Shown piece after piece: positions 24,195 to 36,273 of a stretch of DNA of 64,000 nt (position 1 is the stretch's first letter; each line of letters starts with the position of its first letter). The notes under the pieces are model-generated. The model was not told where the DNA came from. It searched no databases and worked only from the letters and a program-made list of their open reading frames with translations. The DNA lies in NCBI RefSeq assembly GCF_019175385.1, contig NC_083345.1, positions 117,724,480 through 117,788,479 of the forward strand, in the 5' to 3' direction. The translations under genes and the position numbers were made by a program. The stretch is from Lycium barbarum (lineage: Eukaryota > Streptophyta > Magnoliopsida > Solanales > Solanaceae).

Positions 24195-24519
24195 AGGTTT
24201 TTGGATTTCGATCGCGTGCGGTCGAAATGTGTTTCTTCTTTTTTTAATTAGTTATTTTATTTATATAATTTAATTTTAAAAAATATTTTTTATCATTTAT
24301 TATTTGTACAAAAATAGGTTTCGACCTCATGAGGTCGAAATCCAAAAAAATAATAATAAAAAAAAAATCTGAAAATTTCGACCTCATGAGGTCGAAGTCC
24401 AAAAAAAAATTAAAAAAAAATTAAATTCTGAAAATTTCGACCTCATGTGGTCGATTTTTTTTCGACCAAAAAATGAGATCGAAAATATGCGGTCGAAAAA
24501 ACCCGTTTTTTTAGTAGTG
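24195..24519. repeat. CACTA right end: subterminal palindromes and TIR
   Basis: At least four TTCGACC...GGTCGAA words (about 24208, 24320, 24377, 24437) precede the terminal GTTTTTTTAGTAGTG. Because the genes run leftward, this is the 5' end of the element and probably holds the promoter. 23761-24194 holds a GC-rich GGTGGGGGTGGAGTG patch (about 23985-24060) that may be part of the leader or promoter. Confidence 0.85.
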
Positions 24520-26041
24520 AGGTGCGCCTATATCTTCTTGATTTTGGTAAGGATGGTTCCAGGCCTCTTTTATGTAAGTGTGTACAAGAGGTCCGATGGA
24601 AGTCCAAATCCATCAAGGGCCGCCTCACTGCATTGATGAACATTCCAGGACTTGATGGTCTTGGAAAGTGTTCAATGAGCACTGATTTCATGAATTTCAT
24701 GGACATAATGTTCATATAGATGCTTTGGAAAATAGTGCTGGTGTTTCCAGCAATTTATCTACTGCAATAAAGTATTTCATGTTCCTGTAGAGTTCTCTAC
24801 ATTGACAAGATCCCGCCCCCACATGCAGAGAAAGCATGTCCGTGATTTTAGAGACAGTTTATAACTACTCTTCTCCATGGAACACCACATATCCACACTA
24901 CAAATCATACGAATGTGATATTATCCCAATTCCTCCTGAAGGATAGTGTGTGATTCCTCCGAAGTTGCGGGGCATACAAATTTCCCCACCAAAATACATT
25001 CCAAAAAAGGCCGAAGGTACACTAAGCGGTACAACCAATTAACCATGGAGGAACTGAAATCAAACAAGAGGAGAAATAAATTCTCCACCCACAAGCAATT
25101 TGGCCACAAGAGAACCACCTATAGTCTGAATTTGTGGTTGGTCTATACATAAATATTTCCATTTTATCTTAGCTTTTAATGAATGTCTTATGTCTATAAT
25201 AAGAGTTCAAATGGTCTATACATAAAAGTTGCCCTTTTGTATTTGCTTTTAACGAATGTCTTCTATATGTAATAATAGTTCAAATGGTCTATACATAAAC
25301 ATTGGCCTTTTGTCTTTGATTTTAAGTCCAAATGGCGTATACATAAACATTGCCCTTTTTGGTCTTTACTTTTAATTAATGCCTTCATTCTATAATAAGA
25401 GTTCAAATAGTATACATAAATGTTCCTTCCGGTCCATTATAATATTTATCACGTCTATACCTAATTTATAATTGTCGCAAGTGAAAAGTCTAACCAAATA
25501 TGCACATAGATCTAAACATGCATAACTGATTCCAAAACATAATTAACAATGATGTAATTCCACTGAACAATAAAGTTAAAGTTCTAAATTATTCTCAACT
25601 AAAACAACAACTAAGCAACCCCACCCTAATTCTTAGCCGTTGCCTCATCTTGAATCTCAATGGGATCAGCAACCATAGGAGTATCGCCATGATCGACATC
25701 TAAAGAGGCAAGAGTTCCATTAACTTGTGGTTTGATGGATTTTTAATGCTGAAACAATGATTTATCAATTGATATCAGTCTATCTAGAATTTCATTCGTC
25801 CCCTCACCACACTCCTTACAAAATCCACTACCTCTGTATGAACCTTATCCATATGTTCTTCCATTTCTAGGATGGTCTCCAAGATTTCCAAAAGTCACAT
25901 GATTCTTCTATGCTGCTCTAGCGAGACGTCATGGGCGGGCCTCTCCTAGCATATTGATCTCTGTGGGATTTTCTAAATCTTTTCTCCTTAATGAATTGAT
26001 TTCCTCATTCACCTTCTCGTCGTCATAAGACATAAGATTCT
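24520..26041. other. Intron 2 sequence without recognised genes
   Basis: Between the CACTA end and the gypsy LTR I see no gene. 24520-25130 and 25620-26040 contain short open stretches on both strands that I cannot assign. The minisatellite at 25135-25440 is listed separately. Confidence 0.5.
25135..25440. repeat. About four copies of a 75-85 bp tandem repeat
   Basis: Repeated blocks with GGTCTATACATAAA, CCCTTTTGTCTTTG-like, TTTTAATGAATGTCTT and ATAATAAGAGTTCAAAT, in the same order four times with small deletions. No coding sequence is seen. It is inside intron 2 of the ankyrin gene. Confidence 0.75.
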
Positions 26042-28216
26042 TGTCATGACCCAATCTGTGAGACGTGACAGTACTGACTCACTCGAGTCAATAAGCCATC
26101 CACAACCCAATTAAAGCAATTTATTACGGAAATAAGTGCAGAAATAAATCATACAAGTCAATTTCAAGTCTTAAAGCCTTTATAATAATAAAATGCCAAA
26201 ATAAGTACGATCCCCTAAGACTGGTGTCACTAGTACAAGAACTTGCTAAATACGGATACAAGTCTGAAATGATACTTAAGTACACTGTCTGGAATGACAG
26301 AAAGTAAATGATAGAGGAGAATTCGATGCTACAAATCTGCTTGTATCCCACCCCGAATTCTCGAGATGGTGTCCTCAATTGCCGGCGAACTCACGGGTAG
26401 TGCTCGAACCAGGGATAAAATCTGCACACAAAAAGGTACAGGAAGTTTAGAGTGAGTACGGGAACGTGTACTCGGGCAACATCGTCAACTGACCCTAACT
26501 TAACACAGAGATGAGTGTTGGTCTTCCGAATACTACTTCTACACCTAACCACGGTAAGTTCATCATAATGATCATAATAGCCAATGCAATCTCTAAAATC
26601 ATAAGTTATAAGCCTAGGTTATAGCATCTAAACCCTTAAGTACAGTCCAATAATCCGAATCATGCAGCCAATGGATTCAATATCAGCTTAACACAACAAC
26701 AAAACACATGTATAAGAAAATGGTAAGAAATGCGAGTGATATGTAATGCAAAGGCTTTCCATCTTAGGTACACACAAGCTCCTTTAATAGGAGCGCGACC
26801 CATGGGGGACTCGCGAGATCCATATACCGCCCGAAATCATTTCCCTTCGGGTTTCTTCGCCATAGTTATCTCTCAATCATATTACATTACCTAGCTTACA
26901 TTACCTGTCACTAGCCAATCGGACTCATATCAATCATATCACTCGGCCTATCGGGCCATATACTCGCGTCAACCGTCTAGAATCATTTCCCCTCGGACCC
27001 AACATATGTATCCTCAAGTGTAATATGCATGAGATACCATATAAAAGCATAAATATGGCATGCACACAACAAGCAATCAATGCCAAACAATAAAGACTCA
27101 ATCTTTAGCCTCTTTTCCACTTTTAAACGAGTAATTATGAGTTATAAGACCACATGAATCACAAATAAGATAGGTAATAAGCATAGGAATAATAAATAAG
27201 GGACCTCATATCCTAATCACGGGAACCAATCAATTTATGCTATCAGCTAATGCCCAAAGCATGGCATTCAGACCGGACTATACAATTGAAAATATACAAA
27301 CACCCATATCATGGCACTGGTACCCAATATAAGTGTTCGTCACCTCACAAGTATCGGGACCCCCTTTAGTTATCTCATTATCCCCTTTTATTAGTCCAAT
27401 TAAACCAACCAAATTGCCTTAAAATGAGGTCAAGATCTGAACTTGCCTGAATTTGGAGTCCGATAGTCACAACGAAGCCTTGCCCTTCCATAGAGCCTTA
27501 AAATGATCCCAATCTGTTCAAATATGGGATCTAGGTAAGAATATGACACTAATGATACCCATATTGCTATACTTTAAATCTGAACCCAAAAAGTCACCCA
27601 AAATAGGATTCCGAGCCTCAAAGGGAAAAACGAGAAATTTAACCCAAAATTAGTTTACCCATCAGCTATGATGTCTAAATACCAAAAATCAACTCAATCC
27701 AACATCAATTCCATGATCTAATCATGATTCCTTATTTTTGACTTAGGGTTTATAAACCCCCGATTTCCCAGCCATAATTAATGATTTCTAACATGAAAAT
27801 CCTTACTAATCCATGATATAATCTAAAAGGAAGGTTTAGGAAAGTACCCAATCAATGAACCTTGCAATTTCTCCCAAAATCACCTTAAACCGAGCTCTCA
27901 AATATGTGAATGAAATGGCTAAACTCGAATTGGGGAAATAAAATAGGTTTCTGATTAGCGATCTCTGCAGGTGCGCTCAATTTCTCGCACCAGCGCTTCA
28001 TTAATTTGCTCAGGTCCGCAGGCACAGCGCCACTCCTGCGGCCTTCACTTTGCAGGTGCGACCATAGCCTAAGACACCTCCCTTCACACCTGCAACCCAC
28101 CACGCGCAAGTGCTGCCTCGCAGGTGCGATCCCAATCTCACGGGTGGGAAACACCAAACACCGGAAAAATCATGCAACTTTCAAACTTCAACCTAACACT
28201 CAAAACTCATCCAATT
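26042..28216 (-). mobile_element. Minus-strand gypsy 3' LTR
   Basis: On the minus strand the LTR ends GATTGGGTCATGACA (plus strand TGTCATGACCC at 26042). It lies directly downstream of minus-strand integrase remains. It contains a block of GCAGGTGCG-like words (about 27960-28145) in the position where the other gypsy LTRs in this window have different words, and a second GCGCGACCC-type block at about 26770-26830. Its 5' border near 28216 is approximate because the integrase tail and LTR start seem to be joined by a deletion. Confidence 0.65.
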
Positions 28217-30790
28217 GGACGGTGCCTCCACTAAAGTTTCACTGAATCAATCTCTTTGGACCTCAACTTTCGGATCTGCCTATCCAAAATAGTAACCGGC
28301 TCCTCCTCATAAGTCAAATTCTGATCAAGCAACACCGAATCCCACTAAGTCACATAAGAACCATCAGAATGATACTTCTCAAGCATAGAAATATGAAACA
28401 TATGGTGAACACCTAATAAACTAAGAGGCAAAGCTACCTTCCCAATGTGCTAAACAATCTTAAACGGACCAATGTACATACCTAGGGCTCAACTTTTCCT
28501 TCTTCCCAAACCTCATCACACTCTTCATGGGTGAAACCTTCAGCAATACCCGCTCACCAACCATGAACTCTAAGTCACGGACCATTCGATCCATATAACT
28601 TTTTTGTCTACGCTGAGCCTCAGAAGTATCCCGTGAATCAACTTGACCTGGTCAAAAGCAACACAAAGCAAATCTGTACCCCAAGGACTAACCTCGAATG
28701 CATCAAGCCACCCAACTGGAGAACGACATCTTCTACCATAAAATGCCTCAAATGGTGCCGTCTCAATGCTAGAATGATAACTATTGTTGGAAGCAAACTC
28801 TACCAAAGGCAAAAACTGATCCCAATGACTACCAAAGTCAATCACACAGGCTCGTAACATATCCTCAAAGACCCGAATAGTCCAGTCTAAGTAACCATCA
28901 GTCTGAGGGTGAAACGTTATGCTAAGCTCCACCCGAGTACCCAACTCTTTCTGCATAGATCTACAGAAATGAGATGTAAACTGAGTGCCTCGATCCGAAA
29001 TGATAGATATAGGCACACCATGCAAACGAACTATCTCTCGGATGTAGATTCTGGCCAACTTCTCTTAATTGTAATTAATCTGAACAGGTAGAAAATGAGC
29101 CGACTTCGTCAAACGGTCCACAATCACCCAAATAGCACCAAACTTACCCAAAGTCCTAGGTAACCCTACCACAAATTCCATAGTAATCCACTTCCATCTC
29201 CACTCAAGTATAGGCATCCTTTGAGTAATTCCACCTAACTTTTGGTGCTCATACTTCACTTGTTGACAATTCAAACACTTAGCCACAAATCCTGCGATAT
29301 CTCTCCTCATACTACACCACCAATAATGTTGCTTCAAATTCTAATACATCTTTGTAGCTCCCGAATGAATAGAGTACCTAGAATTGTGAGCCTCCTCCAT
29401 GATCAATCTAGTTAAATCACCCACCTAGGGAACACATATGCGACCCTTGATCCTTCAAACCCCCTCTTCATCAAGAATTTCCTCTCTTGCCTTTCCTTTT
29501 CTTATCACGAATTTTGCACAACTTTGCATCTTCAAATTGTTGGGCTCTAATATGCTCCATTAAGGAAGACCGCGCCTCCATTCAAGCCATAACCTTACCA
29601 GGTTCAAAAATATCAAGTCTCACTAATCTATTAGCCGACTGCCCATACATAGCCAAAGGTCACTCTCTAACTTGTAAACATACTAGGCTACCCACACCGC
29701 CTTGCAACTCAAGGCATCCGCCACTACATAGGCCTTGCCCAAATGATAAAGAATTGACATGTCATAGTCCTTAAGCATCTCTAACCACCTCTGCTATCTC
29801 ATATTGAGATCCCTCTGTTTGAGAATGTGTTAAAGACTCTTATGATCAGTAAATACCTCACAAACACACTATACAAGTAGTGCCTCCAAATCTTCAATGC
29901 AAATACTACTGTCGCCAAAAACAATTCATAAGTTGGGTAGTTCTTCTCATGCACCTTCAACTGCCTTGAAGCATAAGTTATCACATTCCCTTTCTACATG
30001 GACACACACAATAAAGCCCTCTCCCTTCACGGGAAGAGTCAAAATTAGAGTTATAGTCAACAAAGTCTTGAGCTTTTAAAAGCTCGCCTCACACTCATCC
30101 GACCACTGAAAGAGTACATTTTTCTTAGTCAATCTGGTCAAAGGAGACGCAATAGATGAAAATCCCTCTACAAATCGCCGATAATAACTAGCGAAGCCAA
30201 CAAAACTCTAAATGTCGGTAATTGAAGTAGGCCTGACCCAATCACGAACTGCCTCAATCTTCTTAAATCTACCATGACCCATCCTTAGTCACCACATGTC
30301 CTTAAAAGGCCACAAAACTGAGCTAAAACTCACACTTCGAGAATTTAGCATAAAGCTTCTTCTCCTTCAAGATCTCAAGCACAATCCTCAAATGCCGATC
30401 GTGCTCCGCTCCACTACGAGAGTATATAAAGATATCATTAATGAAGATAAACACGAAGGAATCCAAGTACAGTCTAAAAACACCATTCATCAAATCCATG
30501 AAGGCTATTAGGGCGTTAGGTAACACAAATGAGATATCCACGAACTCATAATGCCCATGTCGTGTTCGGAAAGTTTTCTTAGGAACATCCTCAGCCCTAA
30601 TCTTCAGCTGGTGATAGCAGGATCTTAAGTCAATCTTGGAAAAGAGGGAAGCACCCTAAAGCTGGTCAAACAAATCATCAATGTGCGGTATTGGATACTT
30701 ATTCTTGATGATCACCTTGTTCAACAGCTTCTCTTCCCTGGAAAATTCCTTGTTATCCAGTAAATTTATGAGCACATCCTGATTAACCTA
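28217..30790 (-). pseudogene. Ty3/gypsy pol remnant (RT, RNase H, integrase)
   Basis: Read from 30790 leftward: reverse transcriptase pieces ([45 protein letters not shown]), RNase H ([20 protein letters not shown]), the integrase zinc-binding part (YWWCSMRRDIAGFVAKCLNC), the core (ISDRGTQF, FEDMLRACVIDFG, YGRRCRSP) and the chromodomain-side tail (DSVLLDQN). The order is that of Ty3/gypsy. The RT catalytic FIDD is FIND here and the first integrase Asp region reads ITMEF. Many stops and shifts are present. Gag, protease and the 5' LTR are absent, so the element is 5'-truncated. Confidence 0.88.
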
Positions 30791-32611
30791 CTTCTAATCT
30801 GATTTAACATTAATATAGAAATTATCACCTTTTTATCGACCTTATTCAACTCATCTTCACTAGGAAAGGCCTCGCAATTTAGTCTAGTGACCAATGCAAA
30901 CTCCCTTAGCCAAAAAAATGGCATATCCCTAATCAAGAACTACATCTCATGCTTTTCTTTTGATACTTTATTTAATATTGAAGAAGCAAATCAACTAAAT
31001 GTCCATTGAATTGATCTCAGTTTACGGCGGGTCCAAGAAGTGGAAAAAAAATTTGTTCGGAAATAAATTAAAGGTTAACATTTTTGCAGTTCATCTTTGA
31101 AAGAAAACCATAATTTCAATAGACCTCACTCGATCCTGGAAGGGAAATCAACTCCTTCAAGTAGCCATAGACCAATTCGAGCCTTTTCACTTTCTACTTC
31201 CACGGACTTAACATTTTCAGGAACGGATAGACGATCACTATTTTCCTCGTCATCTTCCGTAGCCTCGCCTTTGCCGCGTTCCTATTCTATTCCACTAGAA
31301 ATTCCTCTTTTGTTGTCTTCCTGTTCTCTAATACCAGAATTGCCTCTTCTTCTTAGGTGCATTCTGGAAATGCATCAATCTGTTCAATTGTATCAATAGA
31401 CATGGAGTCCGCCTCTTCTACATTTCATCTATTAATTAACTCGTCTAGTCGATTGCATAGGGTTTCAACTTCATCTAGGTCAACAATCTTTGTTCTTACC
31501 CTGTTTTTGAAGTAGAAGGTCTGTAATATACTTTCCAAAGTGATATGGCACGTCGTCTTTTCAACACTATGACAGTAAACTTAGAAAAATCAAATATCAT
31601 GCAAGACAATATGGAACTCAAAAAAAAAAAATCAGAATAAGAATAAATTAGGGCTTCGCCATGACTGTAAACCCAGAAAAATCAAAAAATAAGGCAAGAG
31701 AAACAACATATTGAACTCGAATAAAATCATAATAAGAATAAAATAGGGCGTTGACATGACTGTATATTTAGAAAATAACAAATAAGATTTTTAAAAAATA
31801 TTTGAATTTGAATAAAATGAGAGTAGGAATAAGTTAGAGCTTCAAAAACCTGGAACTGTTCTTCAGTCGAAACCTTCAAATTGTGGCTCTTGAATGGCAA
31901 GAGTAGCTTCAATGCTCTTTCAATCTTGACCAAATAGAGAGGTACTATTATATGCAGATGTCGTTATAGAGAAGTCTGACTGTTATAAGTTTCTAAAATT
32001 ATATAGAAACCCCGCGTGTTTGCTAAGCCCAAATTTAGCATTGTTTTCCACCAAAAATAAAGAGAAAAGAAACAGGGGTTCTGATCTTAAGAAAATAACT
32101 CAAGTGGCTCTGCCAACTAAATCAATACGCCTTGTAAAATTTTGTACTTATAGACCAAAAAGAATCGAGAGAAAGTTAGAAAAGAAAGTGCGGAAAGTTG
32201 GGCTATGTTGAGGATAAAATTAAGTAAGTAATTAAAAGTTTGTTTATTGTAAGGTAAAGGGCCTGGGATTCAATCTCTGTGTAACTCATTATCAAAAAGA
32301 AATTTGACGTCCTTGGTCGGTGAAAAAAAAAAATCAGGCACACACGTGAGGGGCGTGTCGAGCATATAATTAAGTAAATAAAAGTGTGTACTATCTAACT
32401 ACTTAAGCTCTTAGATGAGATGGTCACACACTTCAATATGCTAAAAACTGTGTATGACACTAACCTACTTCAGCTATGTAAACGTAATTTTATATACATC
32501 TCCGATTACAAAAGATATGAAGCTAAACTACATTAATCTCGAGCTCTACATACGCTTCCCTGTTCTTACTCTATTGTCAATGTTGTTGATACATGATAAT
32601 ATTTTCTACAG
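30791..32611. other. End of ankyrin intron 2, nothing recognised
   Basis: Short open stretches occur on both strands at 31090-31560; the minus strand has an acidic stretch (EATEDDEENSDRLS), but no family is recognisable. 31600-32580 is AT-rich. The acceptor for ankyrin exon 3 is ATTTTCTACAG at 32601-32611. Confidence 0.4.
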
Positions 32612-33025
32612 ATACTGCAATAGAATCACCTAGTCCGAGTCCTACAGTATATTCATCAGCGGGAGCAAAGATCCCACCCTCGATGTATGACGATTATATA
32701 GTGCCCAATACATTTGGGTTTATAGCATCTTTGAGCATCATATTACTGTTGATAAGTGGCTTGCCTAAGGAAGAGAGGTTTCATGTGGATATTGAAGTTT
32801 ATCATGTGGATTGCCATCTCTGCAACCACATACACTTACCTTACATCTGTCAGAGCCTTTGCCGAGGAAAGCATAAACAATGGTCAGAATGTCATAGTAT
32901 GCTCACTAATTGTATGGATGGGATTGATGGCCTTCCTATTCATTATCCATACAATCCGTTTGATGGTGAAGGGCCTGAAGGCTGTTAGAAAGCTGAAGAA
33001 ATTTATTGCCAAGAAGAGTAATTAA
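32612..33025 (+). pseudogene. Ankyrin gene exon 3 (PGG membrane helices, frameshift)
   Basis: After the acceptor the frame continues exon 2 as DTAIESPSPSPTVYSS and gives the second helix FGFIASLSIILLLISGL. Near 32760 the family-like reading moves to another frame: RKRGFMWILKFIMWIAI (third helix), then VIVCSLIVWMGLMAFLFII (fourth helix) and the basic end KLKKFIAKKSN before the stop at 33023-33025. Without the shift correction the original frame runs to 32988 as unrelated sequence. Confidence 0.85.
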
Positions 33026-33283
33026 TGAATTCCAGCTAGTGTAATATTAATGTCCTAGCTAGTGTGAACAAGTAAAAAACTCTATCTAATTTATCTGAGG
33101 ATTCATGATCTCCATGATTGTATTAGTACTCTTACAGTCTAGGTACTTATTTTAAAATATTTGAGTTTTAGACCTCTTTGAATAGTAATATATTGGTTGA
33201 CAGATTTAAGTTATATATATAGAAGATCTCTTACTCTATTAGTACATAATTTAACTTGTGATAGAAATCTCATTATTATCATT
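33026..33283 (+). other. Probable 3' UTR of the ankyrin gene
   Basis: AT-rich sequence with two copies of a CTAGCTAGTGTGA/CCAGCTAGTGTAA-like block just after the stop. No canonical AATAAA was pinned as the poly(A) signal. Confidence 0.4.
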
Positions 33284-34858
33284 ATTGAAACTTGATTTTT
33301 GACCTCTCATAAATTATTTTGATTACTCGGAGTCCTTGGATAATAAATAAAATAATTTGCACACTCACAGAGAATCTGAATGATTTTTATATAATTATTC
33401 AGACTTGCATTTTACTTCTCTAAATTAATAGAGGAACCGTACAGGCTCTATTAATTATTTAGAAATTTAGCAGCATTTATGAAATACTTTTATAATTAAT
33501 CAGCAGCAGAACAATTTTAAACAATTGTTCATTTAATTAATCAAATCAAGAAAAATCAAGGAAGAAGGCGAATTATCTTTTTTCTTTTTTTTTTTATCCA
33601 AGGAATTTAAGTAATTAAGAGAATTTACCATTTTTTGCCCCTCAAGCATTGAATTTTGTATGTTTGCATAATTATGTTAAATTGGCAAATTTGTTTTGAC
33701 AAAATTGTAATTTAGTTTTAACTGTTGTGTGTTGCATAAATGATCGCGCAATAATTAACCAAGTCATGCTTTAATATAGCTGGGGTCAATTTTGCAAATT
33801 TTGAATTCCTAATGGCTTTAATTGAAATGTCCAAACCATGGGCAAATTAATTAAGGTCATTAATGCAAATAAGTCGTAATTGGTTAAATTAATACCAAAA
33901 TGAGGCTACATTTGCAATGATTAATTGCGAGGATGTCTTTGCAGTTAATTACAATGACAGGCTACAACTGCAACCCTCATTTAATTGAGGGTCAATTGAA
34001 GGCCATGTTGGCCAAAAAAAAAAAAAAAAACAAGCTTTAAAGTCGCATTTTTTTTACGCCTTTGTTTGACCACGTTTTAACCAAATTTTGTTATAGCTAG
34101 TTATTTTAAATACTAACCTATTTTACTAAAATGTCTGTTTTGCCCCCCCACAAGTGTATATACGCATGATATACGCGTATATACCTACATGATGTACAAA
34201 AACAGTTTTAGGATTATTTATTTTTTAAAAGGAGGGCCACGTCGAGCCCACAAGGGGCTGACCTGGCCCAACAACGATATAGTACTCCCTCAGCTAAACA
34301 AAAGAACAGAGGAGGGTTTCATTTGCAATTTAATTTAACCCTAGCAGCCTCTTCACCCCTACCCCTCTCCCCTCTGTCTCCACTGTCCCATCACCGGTTT
34401 AATAGTGATGATTCTCGCCACAACGTCGACGGATAGGGTGGGGAAAGGACGAACCAAAAATAGATGGGCCTTAGTACAACCTAAAAAAGGCCTTTTAAGA
34501 AAACCCTAAAATGGATAACACGACACCAGTACGGATGTCAGAGATCCCGTACGGATGTCGGCGCAAATGACGGAGTGGTTAGGCGACGTGTAACCTGGCT
34601 CGTAACAGATACTTTGAACCTATGTCGAGTGTCTTCCCTTCAGGTTCGGGTTTTTCGAGCCTACTAACATACCCTCGGTTTTTTACATTTAGTTGGAAAA
34701 ACTCATGACTCCTTGGCCCTCGTTCCCTTCAATCTTACCCGAAGCTAATGCTCTCGTTCTTCTTCGACCTCGTATTGGACAGCTGCGATATTTACTTCGT
34801 TTTTTGCCATATGCGAATTGCTTCGGTTTTTACCGTATACACATGTGATGGTAGATAA
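33284..34858 (+). mobile_element. Ogre-like LTR remnant, plus orientation
   Basis: From TTGAAACTTGATTTTTGACC the sequence parallels the reverse complement of 56038-57186 over at least 1 kb (TGACCTCTCATAAATTATTT, GAGTCCTTGGATAA, the blocks with AATTGCAAATT-like words, the GTATATACGC-type block at about 34150-34180, and CTGACCTGGCCCAA). The two are therefore members of one LTR family in opposite orientation. The right border is cut by the hAT-like element at 34859. Confidence 0.65.
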
Positions 34859-36204
34859 TAGGGATGTCAAATTGGTGAATCGAACTGAATTTAGGTGGGT
34901 CAAAATAGATTGTGTTTATAAATGGATGGGTCATTTATTTGAATTGAAATGGGCTAAGAAATGGTCATAACTCAATCCAATTATTACTAAGTTTTTTATT
35001 TCTTTCTTTGTTTTGTTATAATTTTTGGAAAACTCACACAAATACAACTTTTTAAAATGGTAATTAAAATGATTACAACTACTTTATAAAAATTACATAA
35101 ATATAACTTATTCAAAATTTTAACTTTTTAATTACAAAAATACAACTTCTTACATTCCTAAAATATCAATAATACTAATTTTGAGAGTTACTACCATTAA
35201 TGCATATATTCACTTTTGACTTTCTCTTTCTTTCAAACCGTTTTAATATTTAAAAAAAAAAAAATCATTTCCTCCTCTTTATTCTTCCTTTTTTATTTTC
35301 ACTTGATGAATGCAATTATTTTTTTGGGACTTAAAGAAATTAATTTAAATATATTAATATTAAGAGAAGTACACAAAAAGATATGGTATATGGAGATATG
35401 GTATAAGAAAGTACATGAAAATATACCTGATATGGTATACGGTATATGAAAATATACCTGATATAGTATACGGTATATGGAGATATGGTATATGGTATAA
35501 GAAAAGTACATGAAAATATACCTGGATATGGTATATGGTATATGGAGATATGGTATATAGTTTATCGATGAACTCATGCACATATATGCATAAATATAGT
35601 ATGTAGTATATTATTTTTAATTATATGTTATATTTGAAGGCTAAGCTCCAGGGGAAAGTGGAAAAACCTTCAAAAGAAGACTTAAAGGTACATGTTTAGT
35701 GTATATGGTATATGTATATTTTTTATGTCAAGTATACTTAATATTATTGCCTTCATCATATTATTAATGATAGGTAGGAAAGGAGAATTTGTAGGGAAAA
35801 TAAAGGAAAAAATATAACTTGTATAAATTGGTTACCATATTTCTACTAAATTGACCATATCTAAATATTTATTTATATTATTTATGTCAATTATACTTAA
35901 TATTATATCTTTCATCATATAATTAATTCTATTATAAATGATAGGTAGGAAAGGAGAATTTGTAGGAACAAATAAAGGAAAAAATATAACCTGTATAGAT
36001 TGGTTACCAAATTTATACTAAATTGACCATATCTAAAGATTTTTTCCTTTTATCATTTATAGGGTATATTTTTTAGATTCTGTAAATTAAAAAATAGTTG
36101 TAGGTATTATAGATAGTTATATATTTACTAGTATTTTTGTAAGTTCCCCTAATTTGTTTACCTAGCTAATAAAAAGAAAATCTTTATTATGGCTATGTGA
36201 TACA

Positions 36205-36273
<69 letters not shown>

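Larger units (their letters stand above)
13690..24519 (-). mobile_element. Complete CACTA (En/Spm) DNA transposon
   Basis: The element is 10,830 bp with 15-bp terminal inverted repeats CACTACTAAAAAAAC. It is flanked on both sides by AGG (13687-13689 and 24520-24522), the 3-bp target duplication typical of CACTA elements. Both ends carry palindromic subterminal words of the form TTCGACCTCATGAGGTCGAA. Inside, both genes run on the minus strand: a TNP2-type transposase (19586-23161) and a Transposase_24-type protein (14638-19284). This is the standard two-gene layout of plant CACTA elements. It lies antisense inside intron 2 of the ankyrin gene. Confidence 0.95.
9140..33025 (+). pseudogene. Ankyrin-repeat/PGG membrane protein gene, BDA1/ACD6-like (frameshifted)
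   Basis: Three exons join in frame: 9140-9715 (phase 0), 11121-11475 (ending on one base of a codon) and 32612-33025, each with GT/AG borders. The product would be about 448 residues. Five ankyrin repeats (about residues 40-192) show TPLHIAAMRGH, ALHIASVKGH, NPLHLAAIKGR, ILHSCVKHN and ILHLAVADK. A polar linker follows, then a PGG domain starting TLMIVASLIATVSFQAG and three more membrane helices. The usual PPGG is PPEK here. Members of this family are plasma-membrane or ER proteins in defence signalling (BDA1, ACD6) and salt response (ITN1). Exon 3 has a frame change near 32760, apparently a 2-base loss, after the LLLISGL helix. The 21,136-bp intron 2 holds a CACTA element and a gypsy remnant. 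Unless the shift is a sequencing error or a rare allele, the full protein is not made. Confidence 0.85.

Noticed and set aside
26124..28245. Short ORFs in the 26-28 kb region
   Set aside because: They lie in the minus-strand gypsy LTR, with no domain content.
32776..32988. Continuation of the exon 3 frame to the stop at 32986-32988 as a different C-terminus
   Set aside because: The sequence is unrelated to the PGG family, while another frame encodes the expected helices; this is the shifted reading.
35299..35583. Tyr/Ile/His-rich minus-strand ORFs
   Set aside because: They are translations of GATATGGTATATGG repeats inside a hAT-like element.
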